A DNA stretch of 64,000 bases, taken from DATAOG01 sp963840925 (GTDB taxonomy: Bacteria > Pseudomonadota > Alphaproteobacteria > Geminicoccales > Geminicoccaceae). Shown piece by piece: positions 35,740-43,694 of this stretch (the stretch's first letter is position 1; each line of letters opens with the position of its first letter). Where the stretch lies: positions 62,001 through 126,000 of the forward strand of contig CAWJAY010000057.1 in the NCBI GenBank assembly GCA_963840925.1. The letters are read 5' to 3'. A program made the translations under genes and the position numbers. Below the pieces are notes generated by a model that did no database searches, was not told the origin of the DNA, and was given only the letters and a program-made list of their open reading frames with translations.

Positions 35740-36518
35740 CGGCCCTTCCACACCGGCTGCCGTTTCTCGGCGAAAGCGAGCGCGCCCTCGCGCGCATCCT
35801 CGCTGCCGTAGAGCGCCCTGACCGCCGGCAGGCGTTTGCTGGTGATCAGGTCGAACGCGTCCTGAATGCTGACATGGGCGCTCTCCCGGACCACCGCCTT
35901 GATCGCCGCGAACACGAGCGGCGGCCCCGCGGCGAGCAGCGCGGCCAGCTCTCGCGCGCGCACCAGCAGGTCGGCTGCGGGCAGGATCTCGTTGACCAGG
36001 CCCCAGCGGCTTGCCTCCTCGGCCGCCATCCAGCGGCCGGTCAGCAGCAGCTCCATCGCGACATGGTGCGGGATCCGGCGCGGCAGCTTGATCGTCGCGG
36101 CGTCGGCGAGCTGGCCCGCCTTGATCTCCGGCAGCGCAAAGCGCGCGTGCTCGGCCGCGAGAATCAGATCGGCCGAGAGGGCGAGCTCGAAGCCGCCGCC
36201 GACCGCCATGCCGTTGACCGCGGCGATCACCGGCTTATCGAGCCCCGGCAGCTGCTGCAGGCCGCCGAAGCCGCCGAGCCCGAAATCGGCATCCGGCGTC
36301 TCGCCCGCGGCCGCCGCCTTGAGATCCCAGCCGGCCGAGAAGAAGCGCTCGCCGGCGCCGGTGACGATCGCGACCCGCAGCTCCGGGTCGTCGCGAAACC
36401 CCGCGAACGCTTCGCCCATCGCGCGGCTGGTCAAAGCATCGATCGCATTCGCCTTCGGCCGGTCGAGCACGACCTCGAGCACTGGGCCGTCACGTCTGAT
36501 GTGAAGAACTTCGTTCAC
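35736..36518 (-). CDS. caiD: Crotonobetainyl-CoA hydratase/carnitinyl-CoA dehydratase (CaiD-like)
   Basis: A 260-residue crotonase. It follows E. coli CaiD closely: DRPKANAIDALTSRAMGE near residue 19, AGERFFSAGWDLKAAA near 55, PDADFGLGGFGGL near 75, the oxyanion-hole segment NGMAVGGGFELALSADLI near 102, and the ending GALAFAEKRQPVWKGR. CaiD interconverts crotonobetainyl-CoA and L-carnitinyl-CoA. Last gene of a minus-strand set with an ADP-forming CoA ligase (4 bp overlap), a CaiA-like dehydrogenase, carnitine dehydrogenase and BKACE, so here it most likely runs in the hydration (catabolic) direction. Confidence 0.9.
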   Translation of the reverse strand: MNEVLHIRRDGPVLEVVLDRPKANAIDALTSRAMGEAFAGFRDDPELRVAIVTGAGERFFSAGWDLKAAAAGETPDADFGLGGFGGLQQLPGLDKPVIAAVNGMAVGGGFELALSADLILAAEHARFALPEIKAGQLADAATIKLPRRIPHHVAMELLLTGRWMAAEEASRWGLVNEILPAADLLVRARELAALLAAGPPLVFAAIKAVVRESAHVSIQDAFDLITSKRLPAVRALYGSEDAREGALAFAEKRQPVWKGR

Positions 36519-38626
36519 GCCACCTGCTCCATGATGGCGGCCGGCGCCTCGAGCGGTGCGGCCAGCCGAATCAGCGCGTCCGCGGCAATCGCGCCCTGGC
36601 CCGCCGGGTAGACCATCAGCGGATTGACGTCGACCTCGAGCAGCCGGTCAGCGTGCCGGGTCGCGAACGCGCCGAGCCGCCAGACTGCGTCGACGATCGC
36701 CTCGAGATCGGCCGCCGGGGTGCCGCGCTCGCCCGCGAGCAGTGGCCAGATCCGGAGCCCGCTCAGGCCGGCCTCGACGTCGCCGGGTGCCAGCGGCAGC
36801 AGCAGCAGCGCCCGATCGCGCCACAGCTCGACCAGGCTGCCGCCGGCGCCGACCAACAGATGCGGGCCGAACTGCGGGTCGAGGGCGACGCCGACGATCA
36901 GCTCGAGCAGCGGCGGCGGCAACATGCGCTCGACCAGCACGAGATCGCCGAGCGGCGCCATCTTCAGCGCGGCCGCAGCCACCTTCGCCGCGCTGTCCAG
37001 GCCGAGCGCCACGCCGCCTGACGCACTCTTGTGCGCGATCGCCGCCGCGGTCTTGAGCGCGATCGGAAAACCCAGCCGCTCGGCCGCCGCAACCGCCTGC
37101 GCGATCGGCACCACCTCACCCGCCGGCACGCGCATGCCGCACGCTGCCAACAGGCCCTTGGCGGCGCTCTCGGGCATCAGGAAGGGCGTCGCGGGCAGCG
37201 CGCTTTGGGCCGCAGCAAGCGGCAGCGGCGGCGGTGAGCTCGCGAGCCGCTGCCATGCCTGGCCGAGCCAGGCGGCGGCCGCGAGCGCGCCAAGGCACTC
37301 CGGCAGGCCCTGCATCGGCGCGATCCCGGCCGCCAGCAGCCGCTCACGTGCGGCGGCAGGCAACGTCTCCGGCAGCGAGGCGACGACGATCGCCCGCGCA
37401 GTGCTCGCGGTGCCCGCCGCGATGAAGGCATCGAGCGCCACGTCCCAGGCACCAACGTCGCTCTCGGCCGGGCGCGGATAGTCGAGCACGAGCAGCGTGG
37501 CATCGAAACCGGCCGCCATCATGGCCGCGAAGCAGCGCCGCAGGCGACCGCGATGCGCCCAGATGCCGGTCTGGTAGTCGAGCGGGTTGGCGATCGCCAC
37601 CCGCTCGCCCAGCACCTGGCGCAGCTCCGCCGCATTGACCTCGGGCAACGGTGCGAGCTCGAGCCCCTGCGCCAGCGCTAGGTCGGCGACCATCGCGGCA
37701 TCGCCGCCCGAGCAGCTGAGCGAGCCGATCCGCCGCCCGGCCAGGGCGCCATGCAGCGAGACCAGCTTCAAGGTCTCGAGCAGCTCTGCCAGGCTGTCGA
37801 CGCGGATCACGCCGTAGCGCCGCAGGAACGCGTCCACGACCGCGTCGGTGCCGGCGAGCGAGCTCGTGTGGGAGAGCGTCGCGCGCGCGCCGGTTGCCGA
37901 GCGCCCGGCCTTGATCGCCACGACCGGCAGGCGCCTTGCCGCGCATTTCAGCGCCGCGCGGGCGAACTCGACCGGATCGCTGATCGTCTCGAGATAAAGG
38001 CCGATCGCGCTGATGCGTGCGTCATCGGTCAGCAGGTCGAGGACATCGTGGACCGCGAGCTGGGCCTGATTGCCGACCGAGAGCACCGCGGCGATCGGCA
38101 GGCTGCGTTCCTGCATCGTCAGCGTGATGCCGATGTTGCCGCTCTGGGTGATCAGCGCGACCCCGCGGTCTACTGGTCTCGCCCCGTGCTCGTCCGGCCA
38201 GAGCGCCGCCCGGTCGAGCAGGTTGAGGAAGCCGTAGCAGTTCGGTCCGAGGATCGCCATGTCGCCTGCGGCCGCGACCAGCCGGCGCTCGAGCTCGCGG
38301 CCGTCGGGGGCCTCGGCAAAGCCCGCGGCATAGCAGACCGCCCCACCGGCGCCGATCGCCGCGAGCTTGGCCAGCGCCTCGACCGTCGCCTCGCGCCGGA
38401 TCCCAAGAAAGACCGCATCCGGCACTTCCGGCAGGTCCTCGAGCCGCGCGCGGCAGGGCACGCCGGCGAGGCTCGCCCGGTCCGGATTGACGGCGTAAAT
38501 CCGCCCCTCGTAGCCGAGCTTTTGGTTCTGCCGGATCACCTCCGCGGCGAACCGCCCGCCGACCGCGGCGATCGAGCGCGGCCGCAACAGTCGGCCGAGA
38601 TTGCGCCGGCGGGCTTCGGCCAGCAT
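36515..38626 (-). CDS. ADP-forming acyl-CoA synthetase (acetate--CoA ligase family), putative butyrobetaine/carnitine activator
   Basis: A 703-residue NDP-forming CoA ligase. Order: CoA-binding Rossmann domain (RPRSIAAVGGRF near residue 16), succinyl-CoA-ligase-like domains (GGAVCYAAGFAE near 96, LGPNCYGFLN near 123 and ITQSGNIGI near 155), central ligase region (SCSGGDAAMVAD near 305), and a C-terminal ATP-grasp domain (about 480-700: FPIALKTAAAIAHKSASGG). The usual phospho-His is expected in SHTSSLAGTD near residue 250. I start at ATG 38626, 3 bp after the CaiA-like stop. By context it activates gamma-butyrobetaine, crotonobetaine or carnitine, replacing the AMP-forming CaiC. Longer frames running into the next gene are out-of-frame read-through. 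Confidence 0.88.
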   Translation of the reverse strand: MLAEARRRNLGRLLRPRSIAAVGGRFAAEVIRQNQKLGYEGRIYAVNPDRASLAGVPCRARLEDLPEVPDAVFLGIRREATVEALAKLAAIGAGGAVCYAAGFAEAPDGRELERRLVAAAGDMAILGPNCYGFLNLLDRAALWPDEHGARPVDRGVALITQSGNIGITLTMQERSLPIAAVLSVGNQAQLAVHDVLDLLTDDARISAIGLYLETISDPVEFARAALKCAARRLPVVAIKAGRSATGARATLSHTSSLAGTDAVVDAFLRRYGVIRVDSLAELLETLKLVSLHGALAGRRIGSLSCSGGDAAMVADLALAQGLELAPLPEVNAAELRQVLGERVAIANPLDYQTGIWAHRGRLRRCFAAMMAAGFDATLLVLDYPRPAESDVGAWDVALDAFIAAGTASTARAIVVASLPETLPAAARERLLAAGIAPMQGLPECLGALAAAAWLGQAWQRLASSPPPLPLAAAQSALPATPFLMPESAAKGLLAACGMRVPAGEVVPIAQAVAAAERLGFPIALKTAAAIAHKSASGGVALGLDSAAKVAAAALKMAPLGDLVLVERMLPPPLLELIVGVALDPQFGPHLLVGAGGSLVELWRDRALLLLPLAPGDVEAGLSGLRIWPLLAGERGTPAADLEAIVDAVWRLGAFATRHADRLLEVDVNPLMVYPAGQGAIAADALIRLAAPLEAPAAIMEQVA

Positions 38627-38631
38627 CTTGC

Positions 38632-39792
38632 TCAGCCCCCGAGCGGACGCAGGATCTCGCGCGCGATGATGTGGCGCTGGATCTCGCTGGTGCCATCCCA
38701 GATCCGCTCGACCCGCGCATCCCGCCAGAACCGCTCGAGCGGCAGGTCGGCCATCAGGCCCATGCCGCCGAAGATCTGGACCGCGTGATCGGTGGCCCGC
38801 GCCAGCATCTCGCTCGCAAACAGCTTCGCCTGCGCGATCTGCCGGTTGGCATCGAGGCCCTGATCGAGGCGCCATGCGGCCGCGAGCGTCAGAAGATCGG
38901 CGGCGTCGATCTCGGTCGCCATGTCGGCGAGCTTGAAGCCCGTGCCCTGGAACCGGCCGATCGGCTGGTCGAACTGTTTCCGGGTCGCGCACCAGTCGGC
39001 GGCGAGGTCGAACACGCGGCGCGCGCGCCCGACGCAGGTCGCGGCGACCGTGAGCCGGGTCGCGTACAGCCAGGTGTTCATCAGCTCGAAGCCACGTCCC
39101 TCCTCGCCCAGGACCTGCGCCGCCGGCACCCGGCAGTTCTCGAACGCCAGAATACAGTTGTGATAGCCGCGGTGCGAGACCGAGCCGTAGCCCTTGCGGA
39201 TCTCGAAACCCGGCGTGCCGCGGTCGATCAGAAAGCAGGTCAGGCGCTGCTTCGACCCCTTCGCGGTCGCCTCGGTGCCGGTCGCGACGAACACGATCGC
39301 GAAATCCGCGATGTCGGCGTGGCTGATGAAGTGCTTGGTGCCGTCGATCACGTAGTCGGCGCCGTCGCGGCGCGCGAAGGTCTTCATCGAGCGCACATCC
39401 GAGCCCGCCTCGGGCTCGGTCATCGCCAGGCAGTCGATCTTGTCGCCGCGCACCGCCGGCCCGAGATAGCGTTCCCGCTGCTCCTCGCTGCAGGCGCAAA
39501 GGATGTTCGAGGGCCGGCCGAAGTGCACGGTCAGCGCCAGCGATGCGCGCCCAAGCTCGCGCTCGAGCAGCGTGAAAGTCAGATGATCGAGGCCGCCGCC
39601 GCCGTATTCCTCGGGGATGTTGGCGGCATAGAAGCCTAGCTCCCGGACTTTGCGCCGGATCTCGAGGCCGACCTCATCTTTGACTTCGCCGGTGCGCTCG
39701 ACCTCGTCCTCGAGCGGGTACAGCTCGCGCTCGACGAAGCCGCGCACCGTGTCGACCACCATCTGCTGCTCTTCGGAAAGGCCGAAGTCCAT
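38632..39792 (-). CDS. Acyl-CoA dehydrogenase, CaiA-like (butyrobetainyl-CoA dehydrogenase/crotonobetainyl-CoA reductase type)
   Basis: A 386-residue acyl-CoA dehydrogenase with MDFGLSEEQQMVVDTVRGF at the start, LAMTEPEAGSDVRSMKT near residue 124, QRLTCFLIDRGTPGFEI, FDQPIGRFQGTGFKLADM near 270, QIFGGMGLM near 340, and the C-terminal WDGTSEIQRHIIAREIL; the catalytic base would be the Glu near residue 365-370 region or equivalent. N-terminal sequence and length resemble CaiA. In this gene set it would oxidise gamma-butyrobetainyl-CoA to crotonobetainyl-CoA for CaiD. Start ATG 39792; the frame remains open upstream over the carnitine dehydrogenase gene. Confidence 0.88.
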   Translation of the reverse strand: MDFGLSEEQQMVVDTVRGFVERELYPLEDEVERTGEVKDEVGLEIRRKVRELGFYAANIPEEYGGGGLDHLTFTLLERELGRASLALTVHFGRPSNILCACSEEQRERYLGPAVRGDKIDCLAMTEPEAGSDVRSMKTFARRDGADYVIDGTKHFISHADIADFAIVFVATGTEATAKGSKQRLTCFLIDRGTPGFEIRKGYGSVSHRGYHNCILAFENCRVPAAQVLGEEGRGFELMNTWLYATRLTVAATCVGRARRVFDLAADWCATRKQFDQPIGRFQGTGFKLADMATEIDAADLLTLAAAWRLDQGLDANRQIAQAKLFASEMLARATDHAVQIFGGMGLMADLPLERFWRDARVERIWDGTSEIQRHIIAREILRPLGG

Positions 39793-39809
39793 GACCGCGT
39801 TCCCGGGTC

Positions 39810-40784
39810 TCAGCCGTGGCGCTCCTGGTAGGCCTTGAGCACCGCGCCGGCGGCATAGTCCTGCGCGCGCAGCGCCTGCAGCACCGCGACCAGGCAGTCG
39901 TCGCGCAGGCGCTCGAGCTCGCGGATCGTGCGGCCCTGTGCCTGCGTATCGGACTGCGCGACGATGCGCTCGACCAGACCGTCCGTCAATTCGGGCGCCT
40001 CTAGCCCGGTCCAGGGCAGCTTCAGCGTCGGGCCGAACTGCGCCATGAAGTGGCGCATGCCGGCCTCGCCGCCCGCGAGCCGGTAGAGCAGGAAGGTGCC
40101 CATGAATGACCAGCGCAGCCCCGGGCCGTAGGCGATCGCCTGGTCGATCTCGTCGGTCGTCGCGATGCCGTCGTTGACGAGGTGGAGGGCTTCCCGCCAG
40201 AGCGCTTCGAGCAGCCGGTCGGCGATGAAGCCGTCGACCTCGCGGCGGACCAGCAACGGGTGCATGCCGAGCCCGCGATAGAATTCGGCGGCGCGCTCTT
40301 TCGCCCATTCTGCGGTCAGGGCCCCGCCGCAGATCTCGACCAGCGGCAGCAGATAGACCGGGTTGAACGGGTGGCCGACGACCAGCCGCTCGGGACCAGT
40401 CACGTCGGCCTGAAGGCGGCTCGGCAGCAGACCCGAGGTGCTCGACGCGATCACCACGTCTGGCCGGCAGGTGCTGCTCGCGCGGGCGAGCAGCGCGCGC
40501 TTCAGATCCTCCCGCTCGGGCGCGTTCTCCTGGATGAAGTCGGCATCCGCGACCGTCTCCTCGAGGTCGCGGCCGAAGGTGACCGTGCCCCGGCGCGCGG
40601 GCGGCGCCGGCATCAGCTGGCGCCAGGCGCGCTCGGCGTTGGCGAGCACCTCGCCGACCTTGCGCTCGGCCTCGGGATCGGGGTCGTGGAGGACGACGTC
40701 GATACCGTTCAGGACCAGGCGCGCGGCCCAGCCGGCGCCGATCACGCCGGCGCCGATCAGCGCCACGTTCCGGACCACGTTCAT
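39810..40784 (-). CDS. lcdH: L-carnitine dehydrogenase (3-hydroxyacyl-CoA dehydrogenase fold)
   Basis: A 324-residue NAD-dependent dehydrogenase that oxidises L-carnitine to 3-dehydrocarnitine. Rossmann motif ALIGAGVIGAGWAARL near residue 8; FIQENAPEREDLKRALL near 84, ASSTSGLLPSRLQ near 113, and the catalytic His in VVGHPFNPVYLLPLVE near 133. The C-terminal domain contains AIAYGPGLRWSFMGTFLLY, a segment specific to carnitine dehydrogenases. It lacks the C-terminal thioesterase domain that some relatives carry. 11 bp downstream of the BKACE gene, its partner in the pathway. Confidence 0.92.
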   Translation of the reverse strand: MNVVRNVALIGAGVIGAGWAARLVLNGIDVVLHDPDPEAERKVGEVLANAERAWRQLMPAPPARRGTVTFGRDLEETVADADFIQENAPEREDLKRALLARASSTCRPDVVIASSTSGLLPSRLQADVTGPERLVVGHPFNPVYLLPLVEICGGALTAEWAKERAAEFYRGLGMHPLLVRREVDGFIADRLLEALWREALHLVNDGIATTDEIDQAIAYGPGLRWSFMGTFLLYRLAGGEAGMRHFMAQFGPTLKLPWTGLEAPELTDGLVERIVAQSDTQAQGRTIRELERLRDDCLVAVLQALRAQDYAAGAVLKAYQERHG

Positions 40785-40795
40785 CGGCGTCGGGC

Positions 40796-41674
40796 TCAGC
40801 GGGGCTGCAATTGCAGGCGCTCGCGCGCCTCGTCCGGGCCGAGCGCCCGGGCGCCCAGCAGCTCGACGATCTGCCTGGCGCGCGCCACCAGCGCGCCGTT
40901 GCTGGCCGGCACGCCCTTGTCGAGCCAGAGATTGTCCTCGAGGCCGACCCGCACGTGGCCGCCGAGAAAAACCGCTTGGGCGACCATCGGCATCTGCATC
41001 CGGCCGATCCCGAAGGCGGCGAAGATTGCGTCCGGGGGCAACAGATCCCGCATCGCCAGGACGGCGCGCGGGTCGCACTCGGCGCCGAACGGGATGCCCA
41101 TGCAGAGCTGGAACATCGGCGGGGGCAGGATCAGGCCCTCCTCGATCAGCTGCTTGGCCATCCAGACATGGCCGAGCTCGAAGACCTCGATCTCGGGCTT
41201 GACGCCCGCCGCGCTGATCCTTGCCGCCATCGCGCGCAGCATCTCCGGCGTGCTGAGGTAGGCAGACGCGGCGTAGTTCATGCTGCCGCAATCCAGTGTG
41301 CAGATCTCGGGCCTCAGCTCCTCGACATGGGCGAGCCGGTCGGCAACCGTCGCCATGTCGGTGCCGGGACCACCCTGCCAGGGTCGTTCCGGGTCGGGCA
41401 CGAAATCGCCGCCCATGCCGGCGGTGAGGTTCAGGATGACCTCGGCGTTCCGGGTGCGGATCCGCTCGACGACCTCGCGGTATAGGTGCAGCTTGCGGTC
41501 GGCCTTGCCGGTCGCGGGATCGCGGACGTGGATGTGGATGATCGCCGCCCCGGCCGCGGCTGCCTCGAGCGCCGCGTCCGCGATCTGCTCGGGCGTGACC
41601 GGGATCGCGGGATGCCGGCCGACGGTGTCGCCGGCGCCGGTCACGGCGCAGGTGATGATCACATCCCTGTTCAT
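40796..41674 (-). CDS. Beta-keto acid cleavage enzyme (BKACE/3-keto-5-aminohexanoate cleavage family), dehydrocarnitine type
   Basis: A 292-residue BKACE. Seen: VIITCAVTGAGDTVG near residue 5, the Zn-binding IHIHVRDPATGK near residue 46 (HxH), LTAGMGGDF near 83, LDCGSMNY near 128, and EVFELGHVW with the third Zn His region; GLEDNLWLDKGVPASNG near 252 is family-typical. BKACEs condense a beta-keto acid with acetyl-CoA; next to carnitine dehydrogenase the substrate is 3-dehydrocarnitine, giving betainyl-CoA and acetoacetate. First gene of the catabolic operon. No betainyl-CoA thioesterase is visible nearby. Confidence 0.92.
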   Translation of the reverse strand: MNRDVIITCAVTGAGDTVGRHPAIPVTPEQIADAALEAAAAGAAIIHIHVRDPATGKADRKLHLYREVVERIRTRNAEVILNLTAGMGGDFVPDPERPWQGGPGTDMATVADRLAHVEELRPEICTLDCGSMNYAASAYLSTPEMLRAMAARISAAGVKPEIEVFELGHVWMAKQLIEEGLILPPPMFQLCMGIPFGAECDPRAVLAMRDLLPPDAIFAAFGIGRMQMPMVAQAVFLGGHVRVGLEDNLWLDKGVPASNGALVARARQIVELLGARALGPDEARERLQLQPR

Positions 41675-41759
41675 GCCTCGCCCCCGCGGCAAGTCCGCTT
41701 GTGCTTGATGCGACCATACTCATGACCGGCCGCCCCGAGCCACAGCTTTCAGCCCCGCC

Positions 41760-41816
41760 GATCGAGCTTGTCGATGATGATAGCGGATGCCATCTGCCAC
41801 GCGAGGAGATGCCGCG
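41760..41816 (+). promoter_or_regulatory. Leader of the FitAB-like module with an imperfect palindrome
   Basis: The segment GATGATAGCGGATGCCATC (about 41774-41792) is an imperfect inverted repeat (GATG.../...CATC) just before the antitoxin gene, where ribbon-helix-helix antitoxins of the FitA/VapB type bind to repress their own operon. A GAGGAG ribosome site follows. The assignment rests on position and partial symmetry only. Confidence 0.35.
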
Positions 41817-42077
41817 ATGGCGACCCTGATCGTCCGCAAGCTCGACGAAGACCTGGTGCAGCGCCTGAAAGCGCGGGCGCGCACGCACGGCCGCTCGGCC
41901 GAGGCCGAGCACCGCCTGATCCTCCAGGAGGCGCTCTGTCCCAAGCCGAGAATGACCGGCGCCGAGTTCTGGGAGGCGCTGCGGCGGGACGGCCCTCTGC
42001 TGGCGGATGACGACGAATTCTTCAAGGCGCTCGATGAGCTCGATCAGCCGATCGAGGTTCCGGATCTCCTCGAATGA
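41817..42077 (+). CDS. FitA/VapB-type ribbon-helix-helix antitoxin
   Basis: An 86-residue antitoxin. N-terminal RHH domain ATLIVRKLDEDLVQRLKARA...GRSAEAEHRLILQEAL (residues 2-41) is the FitA pattern (Ile-Val-Arg-Lys-Leu DNA-contacting strand). The acidic C-terminus (DDDEFFKALDELDQP...) would wrap the toxin. GAGGAG ribosome site; the stop overlaps the toxin ATG (ATGA), as in most vapBC/fitAB operons. The pair sits in reverse orientation between the ABC importer and the carnitine catabolic operon. Confidence 0.88.
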   Translation: MATLIVRKLDEDLVQRLKARARTHGRSAEAEHRLILQEALCPKPRMTGAEFWEALRRDGPLLADDDEFFKALDELDQPIEVPDLLE

Positions 42078-42500
42078 GGGGTTGGATACTGGATACGAAC
42101 GTCGTGTCGGAGCAGCGCCGAGCCCAGCCACACCCGGAAGTTGCAGCCTGGTTTCGCGAGCAAGACCCGAACAGCTTTTCCTGACCGCGACGGTGGTGGG
42201 CGAGCTCGCGGTCAAAATCGCGTGTCTACCTTTCGGCAAGCGCCGGATCGAGATGGAGAACTGGCTCGACACCCTCGTCAATGCATGGTTGCGGGCCGGA
42301 TTCTGCCCTACGATGTGAAAACAGGCCTGACCTACGGCGAGCTTGCCGCTGGCTCGCGCATGCGCGGCCGCAGTCCAGGCATCAGCGATGCCCAGATTGC
42401 CGCGGTAGCCAAGGTGCACGACATGGCTGTGGCGACCCGCAACGTGGCCGATTTCGAGCAACTCGGCGCTTCGGTCATCAATCCTTGGGCACCCGGCTGA
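42074..42500 (+). pseudogene. FitB/VapC-type PIN-domain toxin, inactivated by two 1-base deletions
   Basis: Frame 1 reads MRGWILDTNVVSEQRRAQPH with the first PIN aspartate, then stops after DPNSFS. Adding a T to the T4 run 42176-42179 gives SFFLTATVVGELAVKIACLP with the PIN Glu. A second missing base near 42289 must be restored to reach GRILPYDV...GRSPGISDAQIAAVA, then ATRNVADFE with the last acidic residues, ending NPWAPG at 42500. All PIN catalytic residues (D-E-D-D) survive in the pieces, about 142 residues in total. As read, no toxin can be made, so the antitoxin would be unopposed. Confidence 0.85.
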
Positions 42501-42519
42501 GCGCCTGTGGCGCCTGGGC

Positions 42520-43692
42520 TCAGGCCTGAGCGAGGCCGAGTTCCTGGTCGTAGAGACCGAGCCTGCCCGCGGCTTCGGGGGCGCGGCCGAGGTCGCCCTC
42601 GAGCAGGCGCGCATCCGCCGCCGACCAGCGCGCCAGCACCGCGTCGCCGATATCGACCGGCACCGCGAAGAACCGGTCGTCGGCGACGTTGGCGACGAAG
42701 GCCGGCCAACCGGCTAAGTCGAGCGTGACCTTGACGTAGGAGCCCTGGTACTCGATCGCGTGCACGGTGCCGGAGAGCGCGTTGATCTGGCCCGAGCGGC
42801 CGGCGCCGGACAGCCGCTCGAGCTGGACGCGATCGCGCCGGACCGCGCAGTGGACCGGGGTGCCAACCAGCAGGGCGGAGTGCCGGACCGGCAGCGCGAA
42901 GCGGTCACCCTGATCGCTCTGCAGGATCGCCTCGCCGTCGGCGACCGCCGTGACCTTGCCGTGCAGCACGTTCTGGCCGCCCATGAAGCGGGCGACGTAG
43001 GCGGTCCGCGGTTCGCTGTAGATCTGTTGCGCCGAGCCCGCCTGCTCGATCCGGCCCTGGTCCATGACCACGACGAGGTCGGCAAGCGCGATCGCCTCGA
43101 GCTGGGTGTGGGTGACGTGGATGAAGGTGATGCCGAGCTCGCGCTGCAGGCGTCTGAGCTCGCCGCGCATCTGCAGGCGCAGGTACTCATCGAGCGCCGA
43201 GAGCGGCTCGTCGAGCAGCAGCACCCGGGGGTTGGTGATCAGGGCCCGGGCGAGCGCCACCCGCTGCTGCTGGCCACCCGAGAGCTGCGCCGGCATCCGG
43301 TCGGCGAACGCCTCCAGATGCACCCGCGCCAGCATCGCCTGCGCCTGCTCGCGGCGCGCCGCCTTGCCGACCCCGCGCATGCGCAGGTTGTAGGCGACGT
43401 TGTCGAGCACGGTCATGTGCGGGAACAGCGCGTAGCTCTGGAACATCATCGCGGTGCCGCGGTCGACCGGCGCGAGCCCGGTGACGTCGCCGCCGCCGAT
43501 CCGCACCCGGCCAGCGCTCGGCTCCTCGTGGCCCGCGATCATCCGCAGGATCGTCGTCTTGCCGCAGCCCGAGGGCCCGAGCAGGCAGCAGTAGCAGCCG
43601 TGCGGGATCGCAAGCTCGATGTCCAGGACCGCGACCGTCGGCCCGAACCGCTTGGTCACCCGCTCGAGCTGGATCTCGCCAGGCTGCGCCAT
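42520..43692 (-). CDS. ABC transporter ATP-binding protein, polyamine/betaine-type (PotA-like)
   Basis: A 390-residue ATPase. Walker A LLGPSGCGKTT near residue 37, Q-loop FQSYALFPHMTV near 84, signature LSGGQQQRVALARAL near 137, Walker B VLLLDEPLSALD near 160, H-loop HVTHTQLEAIALAD near 195, then a TOBE domain (about 240-375) with a GTVHAIEYQGSYVKV strand pattern as in PotA. Last gene of a four-gene importer (binding protein, two permeases, ATPase). Because the carnitine genes follow directly on the same strand, the ligand is probably butyrobetaine, carnitine or a related betaine. Confidence 0.92.
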   Translation of the reverse strand: MAQPGEIQLERVTKRFGPTVAVLDIELAIPHGCYCCLLGPSGCGKTTILRMIAGHEEPSAGRVRIGGGDVTGLAPVDRGTAMMFQSYALFPHMTVLDNVAYNLRMRGVGKAARREQAQAMLARVHLEAFADRMPAQLSGGQQQRVALARALITNPRVLLLDEPLSALDEYLRLQMRGELRRLQRELGITFIHVTHTQLEAIALADLVVVMDQGRIEQAGSAQQIYSEPRTAYVARFMGGQNVLHGKVTAVADGEAILQSDQGDRFALPVRHSALLVGTPVHCAVRRDRVQLERLSGAGRSGQINALSGTVHAIEYQGSYVKVTLDLAGWPAFVANVADDRFFAVPVDIGDAVLARWSAADARLLEGDLGRAPEAAGRLGLYDQELGLAQA

Positions 43693-43694
43693 GG

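Noticed and set aside
36515..39499. 994-codon minus-strand frame that looks like one fused protein
   Set aside because: Its first 290 residues are an out-of-frame reading of the CaiA-like dehydrogenase; the real ligase starts at 38626.
39810..42614. 934-codon minus-strand frame ending in carnitine dehydrogenase
   Set aside because: Everything before residue ~610 is a non-native frame over BKACE and the toxin-antitoxin genes; LcdH starts at 40784.
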